Source of the DNA: Parabacteroides faecis
GTDB lineage: Bacteria; Bacteroidota; Bacteroidia; Bacteroidales; Tannerellaceae
Assembly: GCF_014647375.1 (NCBI RefSeq)
Contig: NZ_BMPB01000002.1
Span: forward strand, 62,001-126,000
DNA: 64,000 nucleotides
Direction of reading: 5' to 3'
Shown here: positions 60,801 through 64,000 of the stretch, in pieces
How positions within the stretch are numbered: position 1 is the first letter of the stretch
How the letters are laid out: every line of letters starts with the position of its first letter
Notes under the pieces: model-generated
The model's database searches: none
Seen by the model: only the letters and a program-made list of their open reading frames with translations
What the model was told of the DNA's origin: nothing
Position numbers and translations under genes: made by a program

Positions 60801-60985
60801 AAGGAGAGAATGTGATAGAAGTGGAGGTTGTAAACAACTGGCGTAACCGTTTGATCGGTGACGATGCGTTGCCTGAAAAGGAACGCGCTACCTGGGCAAA
60901 TCTGAATTTCTGGAAAGCCGATTCGCCTTTGCAATCGTCAGGTCTGATGGGACCGGTGGAGATTCAGGCTTATTCTTATGAATAA
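57827..60985 (+). CDS. GH106-like alpha-L-rhamnosidase, surface lipoprotein
   Basis: 1052 residues. Lipobox LSFLSC near residue 21, followed by DDKTE, which fits a surface-export signal. The catalytic region begins IPDSVQIGVYWYWISDNISKEGVERDLEAMKIAGINRAFIGNIG, the typical start of the GH106/'glycosyl hydrolase' family, and continues with IGIFNSPGWSQSGGPWV, VVQDSYETGGQNWTDDMIDVF and YGKRRIWAESFTSGGPAF. The C-terminal ~150 residues form a galactose-binding-like domain (YFSGTAVYTNRITLDELPQKALYLDLGKVMVMAKVKINGQYVGGVWTTPYR). Known GH106 enzymes release rhamnose from pectic RG polymers; here the substrate is open. Second rhamnosidase-type gene of the window besides GH78. Confidence 0.87.
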   Translation: MAKITHLLPVCFLSCLSFLSCDDKTEASGSYNSFASIEQGFRSIPDSVQIGVYWYWISDNISKEGVERDLEAMKIAGINRAFIGNIGINELEYGKNKLLSPEWWEITHAALKKATELNIEIGIFNSPGWSQSGGPWVKSNQAMRYLTSSDTIVSGPKRMQLTLPSVGKDEEEVCVIAYPASEKPAIEKSWTITKKSGQASSSELNLGKDETVRTLVYQVNTPFKTSAKLWVKKDGKEELVRQFTIDRSNPALNVGFDPYAPVVISLPEITASQFRLEMSEEGGASGQVTLSSAPMVERYPEKSLAKMFQTPLPMWDDYLWEKQPAVSNASLLVSPDDIKNLTANSKNGVLDWEVPEGNWVIRRMVMLPTGVTNSPAAPEATGPEIDKMSKKHVAFHFDAFIGEILKRIPEADRKTFKVVVQDSYETGGQNWTDDMIDVFKERYGYDPVPYLPVLNGVVVGNPDISDRFLWDLRRLVSDRVSYDYVGGLRDVCHQHGLTTWLENYGHWGYPGEFLQYGGQSDEIAGEFWSEGSLGDIENRAASSCGHIYGKRRIWAESFTSGGPAFSRYPYLMKQRGDRFFTEGINSTLLHVFIHQPYEDREPGMAAWFGNEFNRKNTWFSQIDVFINYLKRCNFMLQEGDYVADVAYFIGEDAPKMTGVCTPALPAGYSFDYINGEVLLERASVKDGRIVLPSGMKYSLLVLPQLETMRPEVLRKIKELLLAGASIMGPAPKYSPSLSNYPAADQEIQALAAELWGDQTESVRTIGKGRLFMPANSLQPVLDALQVKPDMHVDSDSPILFIHRTTDEGDIYFISNQSEKPVDVRPSFRVAGKLPELWNPLTAEIRRLPEFTCADGVTTVPIHLEGNESSFIIFRKKGTPQETTARNYPRKEIVATVTTPWQVDFEKGKRGPEKTVLFPELQDWITNTDPSIRYFSGTAVYTNRITLDELPQKALYLDLGKVMVMAKVKINGQYVGGVWTTPYRLPVSDYLRKGENVIEVEVVNNWRNRLIGDDALPEKERATWANLNFWKADSPLQSSGLMGPVEIQAYSYE

Positions 60986-61021
60986 CTGCTCCCGCTTGTC
61001 TTGTTTTTGAATAGAATCTTG

Positions 61022-61029
61022 TACATTTG
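61022..61029 (+). promoter_or_regulatory. -7 element (TACATTTG) for pyrC
   Basis: TAnnTTTG match 21 bp upstream of the ATG at 61051. Confidence 0.6.
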
Positions 61030-61050
61030 TAACAAATAAACACAAAGTAT

Positions 61051-62391
61051 ATGAATAAGATTCTGATAAAAAACGCTCGTATAGTTAATGAAGGACGCAT
61101 GTTTAAGGGTGCTGTCCTGATCGATCGAGATAAAATAGAAGAGGTGTATGAAGAGGCTGTCCCTGTGGCAGCCTCTGGTGTGCAGGTAATCGATGCCGAA
61201 GGAAAGCTCTTGTTACCGGGAGCGATCGACGACCAGGTGCATTTCCGTGAACCGGGTTTAACACACAAAGGAGATATAGCCAGTGAGAGCCGTGCTGCTG
61301 TAGCTGGTGGTATAACCAGTTTTATGGATATGCCAAACACCAAGCCGCAGACAACCTCGATTGCCGATCTGGAATGGAAACTCCAGCGTGGTGCGGAAAC
61401 ATCTCTGGCTAATTATTCTTTCTTTTTCGGAGGAACGAATGATAATATGGATGAGATCCGTAAACTGGATCGAAGCCGTGTACCGGGTTTGAAACTTTTC
61501 CTCGGTTCTTCTACGGGAAACATGCTCGTGGATAAGAAAGAAAGTCTCGAACGCATCTTCGGAGAAGCTGATATGCTGATCGCTATCCATGCGGAGAAAG
61601 AAGAAGTTATCAAACGTAATATAGCCTACTATACGGATATGTACGGGGAAGACCTCGATATCTCCTTCCATAGTAAGATCAGAAGTGAAGAGGCCTGCTA
61701 TGCTTCTTCATCCGAAGCAGTGGAACTGGCTACTCGCCTGAATTCGCGTTTACATATTCTGCATTTGTCGACAGCAAAGGAACTGACTTTATTAAGTAAT
61801 GAAATCCCTTTAAGTGAAAAGAAGATAACGGGTGAAGTGTGTGTGCATCACCTTTGGTTCCACGACGGTGATTATACCCAATATGGAAACCGGATCAAAT
61901 GGAATCCGTCTATTAAAACGTTGGCAGACCGTACCGCTTTGCGTAATGCAGTCAATGATAATACGATCGATATTGTGGCGACCGACCATGCCCCGCATTT
62001 GTTGTCCGAAAAGGAAGGCAGTTGCCTGAAAGCGGCTTCGGGTGGTCCGTTAGTACAACATTCGCTGGTTGGTATGTTGGAAATGGTGGCAGAAGGCTGT
62101 TTTACTTATGAGAAAGTGGTGGAAAAGATGGCACATATGCCTGCCGATCTGTTCCATATCGACCGCCGTGGTTATATCCGCCCGGGATATTATGCCGACC
62201 TGGTTCTGGTGGATCCGGAAAAGTGCTGGACTGTGGCTCCTGAAAATATTTTGTATAAATGCGTATGGTCTCCGTTTGAGGGTACGACATTCCATCATAG
62301 CATCACCCAGACATTTGTAAATGGGCAGTTGGTGTATGACAATGGAATCGTCAATGACGATGTACGTGGGATGGAAGTAAGATATAACTAA
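61051..62391 (+). CDS. pyrC: dihydroorotase
   Basis: 446 residues, class I-type dihydroorotase of the amidohydrolase superfamily, third step of pyrimidine synthesis. Metal-site segments: [11 protein letters not shown] (Asp61-Gln62-Val63-His64), [10 protein letters not shown] (bridging Lys), [19 protein letters not shown] and VATDHAPHL (Asp). The usual HxH of the first strand is QxH here, Gln62 taking the place of the first His; this variant is, to my knowledge, typical of Bacteroidota enzymes, so loss of function is not implied. [18 protein letters not shown] closes the fold. In related genomes the gene commonly follows the polyprenol-P-mannose synthase, from which it is separated here by two glycan genes. 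Confidence 0.93.
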   Translation: MNKILIKNARIVNEGRMFKGAVLIDRDKIEEVYEEAVPVAASGVQVIDAEGKLLLPGAIDDQVHFREPGLTHKGDIASESRAAVAGGITSFMDMPNTKPQTTSIADLEWKLQRGAETSLANYSFFFGGTNDNMDEIRKLDRSRVPGLKLFLGSSTGNMLVDKKESLERIFGEADMLIAIHAEKEEVIKRNIAYYTDMYGEDLDISFHSKIRSEEACYASSSEAVELATRLNSRLHILHLSTAKELTLLSNEIPLSEKKITGEVCVHHLWFHDGDYTQYGNRIKWNPSIKTLADRTALRNAVNDNTIDIVATDHAPHLLSEKEGSCLKAASGGPLVQHSLVGMLEMVAEGCFTYEKVVEKMAHMPADLFHIDRRGYIRPGYYADLVLVDPEKCWTVAPENILYKCVWSPFEGTTFHHSITQTFVNGQLVYDNGIVNDDVRGMEVRYN

Positions 62392-62435
62392 AATACAAAG
62401 TTCCTTCCGACCTGACCGACGGACAGTACACCCTG

Positions 62436-62500
62436 CGTCGCCCCTTGACGCAACGTTACGTCTCACCGAGACGCAGTGTTGCATTGGGAGCGACGTTTTT
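62436..62500 (+). terminator. GC-rich nested hairpin ending in T5, downstream of pyrC
   Basis: CGTCGC (62436-62441) pairs with 62490-62495; inside, GCAAC pairs with GTTGC and CGTCTC with GAGACG around an ACC loop. TTTTT follows directly. It can stop pyrC transcripts, but the layered GC-rich form also suggests a REP-like element. Confidence 0.75.
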
Positions 62501-62626
62501 ATTTACTCCGTTTATTGTCGTTCACAAAGGATTTATGCTGTCTACGGGAATAATTTGGTTATTTATTTTCGAATATATAATATTATACCCGTATAAAAAA
62601 TAGTCTAACTTAAAAACTAAAGTAGT

Positions 62627-63454
62627 ATGTCAAAAGGATATGCAGTTGTATTGGGATTGAACCATGTAGATCCCGTTCATTACGATGGTTGGGACGGAGC
62701 GTTGGCTCAACCGGAAAATGATGCCAGGGCAATTTATGAGATTGCATCGAAACAAGGTTTTAAATCGAAAATCATTTTAGGAAATAAAGTTACTCGTCTC
62801 AATGTAATTTATTCGGTAAGGGAGGCCGCCCAGGAGTTGGAAAGCGGTGACATCTTTTTCTTCTATTATTCGGGACATGGGGGGCAGTTGCCGGATATGG
62901 ATGGGGATGAAGAGGATGGTATGGACGAAACCTGGTGTTTGTATGACGGTGAACTTGTCGATGATGAATTGCGTTTGCTGTGGTCTGAATTTAAAGAAGG
63001 AGTTCGTATCCTGGTTTTATCGGATAGTTGCCATAGCGGAACAATAACAAAAGCATCTGTGGAAGAACCAGCTCTTGAAAATTGTGTAAAGAAGGCAATG
63101 CCGATGGAGTATGTGAGAAAGACTTATTTTAAGAATAAGAGTTTTTATGATAACCTGGCTCGCGAACTTATGGATAAAGGTGCAAATGAGAAAGAGGTGA
63201 AAGCCGGCGTGTTACTTATTTCCGGCTGTCAGGACGAACAATCGTCGTATGCTTTCACATTTGATGAAAACAGTGCGTTCACTACTGCTTTATTGCAGGT
63301 TCTGGAGGAAGATCCTACGATTCATTATTCGCTGCTTCACGAAAAACTTGTGGATAAATTGGATAAGCGGTTACACGGCAAACAAAAACCTAATTTATAC
63401 CCGACAGAGCAATGTGATCTTGCTTTCCTGGAACAGAACTTTCTGGCAATATAA
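62627..63454 (+). CDS. caspase-family (C14) protease, metacaspase-like
   Basis: 275-residue cytoplasmic protein of clan CD. The p20-like core is complete: YAVVLGLNHVDP start, FFFYYSGHGGQ with catalytic His84, LVLSDSCHSGT with catalytic Cys135, and an acidic loop DMDGDEEDGMDETWCLYDGE between them, as in Ca2+-dependent type I metacaspases (Arg/Lys-specific). A p10-like end follows (VLLISGCQDEQSSYAFTFDENSAFTTALLQVL). No signal peptide, death-fold or other recruitment domain is attached. It begins 235 bp after pyrC and is followed after 5 bp by another ORF. Bacterial caspases act in programmed death, anti-phage defence or regulated cleavage; which applies is unknown. Confidence 0.9.
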   Translation: MSKGYAVVLGLNHVDPVHYDGWDGALAQPENDARAIYEIASKQGFKSKIILGNKVTRLNVIYSVREAAQELESGDIFFFYYSGHGGQLPDMDGDEEDGMDETWCLYDGELVDDELRLLWSEFKEGVRILVLSDSCHSGTITKASVEEPALENCVKKAMPMEYVRKTYFKNKSFYDNLARELMDKGANEKEVKAGVLLISGCQDEQSSYAFTFDENSAFTTALLQVLEEDPTIHYSLLHEKLVDKLDKRLHGKQKPNLYPTEQCDLAFLEQNFLAI

Positions 63455-63459
63455 TATAG

Positions 63460-64000
63460 ATGGAAAAGCTGCAACAAACAAAAGATATTTTCCTTTCCCT
63501 GGATGGTAAACTGGATCAGCTTGCCGTTACAAGCAAATCTGATCCGGCCTATCGGACAGAACGGGAGGAAATACAAATGGAAATGAAAGCTCTCTACGAA
63601 ACATTGTCGGAAGAGAAGCTGGATGTGGAAGTTGGGGCAGAGGATAACGGCATTGTACAGGATAAAGGCCTATTGGGCTTTTTGACGGGTACGGTCGACC
63701 TGATGAAGAACCTGCTCCTTGTTGTCAAGGTGTCGATGCACCGAGAATCGGATGCAGACCGGGTATTATTGGCTCTGGAAAAGAAAGGTCTGGAACTGTT
63801 GCCCGGATATGGCAGTTTGTATAAGAAAGCGTTGGAAATATTAAAGCAGTTTGTGCAATCAGATGTAGCTTCTATCGTAATGAACTTGCGTAAGGGGTCT
63901 TCCTACGTTAAGACGTTTGCTTCCTATATTCCTTCGCAACCGTTCTGTCCTCCGGAAGAGGCTCTTTTAATGGCTGAATGTTCGGAATATGCTTATACCG
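63460..64000 (+). CDS. partner ORF of the caspase-like gene, truncated by the window edge
   Basis: ATG at 63460, 5 bp after the caspase stop; 180 codons are open to the end of the window. The product starts MEKLQQTKDIFLSLDGKLDQ and is soluble and helical: a charged coiled-coil-like N-terminus (YRTEREEIQMEMKALYETL), a hydrophobic segment (GLLGFLTGTVDLMKNLLLVV), and further helices ending in PPEEALLMAECSEYAYT. That last segment faintly recalls the first helix of class 3 lipase domains, a guess I cannot test here. Tight spacing suggests cotranscription and a shared job with the protease. Confidence 0.7.
   Translation, partial: MEKLQQTKDIFLSLDGKLDQLAVTSKSDPAYRTEREEIQMEMKALYETLSEEKLDVEVGAEDNGIVQDKGLLGFLTGTVDLMKNLLLVVKVSMHRESDADRVLLALEKKGLELLPGYGSLYKKALEILKQFVQSDVASIVMNLRKGSSYVKTFASYIPSQPFCPPEEALLMAECSEYAYT

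Noticed and set aside
1-64000. tRNA and rRNA genes, insertion sequences, integrases, prophage
   Set aside because: I found no cloverleaf or rRNA signature sequence and no transposase, integrase or phage structural gene in the window.

Overview
The window looks like chromosome from an anaerobic gut-type member of the Bacteroidales, most likely Parabacteroides or a near relative. The main signs are Bacteroidota -7 elements (TAnnTTTG) upstream of many genes, surface-type lipoprotein signals (Cys followed by acidic residues), a CarboxypepD_reg/DUF5686 outer-membrane protein, TonB-dependent uptake, a type-3 ProRS, anaerobic NrdDG and an SDR-type threonine dehydrogenase. The genus is inference; no rRNA or tRNA gene is present to settle it.

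Layout. 1-3.5 kb: truncated NhaD antiporter, C69 dipeptidase, small outer-membrane barrel. 3.5-9.4 kb: a cobalamin-uptake operon behind a 22-bp repeat array, a good promoter and a B12 riboswitch (two BtuG-like beta-propeller lipoproteins, a BtuB-like receptor, an unrecognised exported protein with a T9SS-like C-terminus). 9.4-18 kb: HAD phosphatase, DUF1080 lipoprotein, GT39 transferase, an ABC-ATPase/TOPRIM (DUF4435) protein and a GH78 rhamnosidase. 18-25 kb: proS, an exported Gfo/Idh/MocA protein, nrdDG under a second B12 riboswitch, pgk. 25-31.8 kb: NEW3/ABC-2 exporter, an AlaX-type editing protein with a RhuM-Fic gene wedged in front of it, a double GNAT, an outer-membrane barrel. 31.9-41.9 kb: panB, cbiA, an AlkD-like glycosylase, NfeD-flotillin-PduO operon, histidinol phosphatase, a 56-residue coiled-coil ORF, kbl/tdh and a promoter-terminator unit that may be a small RNA. 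41.9-54 kb: NhaC antiporter, DUF5686 protein, GH2 beta-mannosidase, acyl-CoA ligase, mfd. 54-64 kb: GT2 polyprenol-P-mannose synthase, PL8 lyase with CBM9-like tail, GH106 enzyme, pyrC, a caspase-like protease and the start of a partner gene cut by the window edge.

Themes. Vitamin B12 recurs: regulated uptake, CbiA, PduO-type adenosyltransferase, and a B12-independent ribonucleotide reductase placed under a B12 riboswitch. Glycan use recurs through single genes rather than a full susC/susD locus. Threonine catabolism is a clean divergent kbl/tdh pair.

Most worth a second look: three perfect 16-18 bp inverted repeats inside coding sequences (BtuG-like signal peptide, nrdG, RhuM-Fic); the 54-bp duplication of the AlaX gene start at the RhuM-Fic gene; the single-chain ATPase-DUF4435 protein resembling a fused PARIS system; the fourth gene of the B12 operon; the putative ~68-nt RNA near 41.85 kb; and the caspase-like gene with its unidentified partner.
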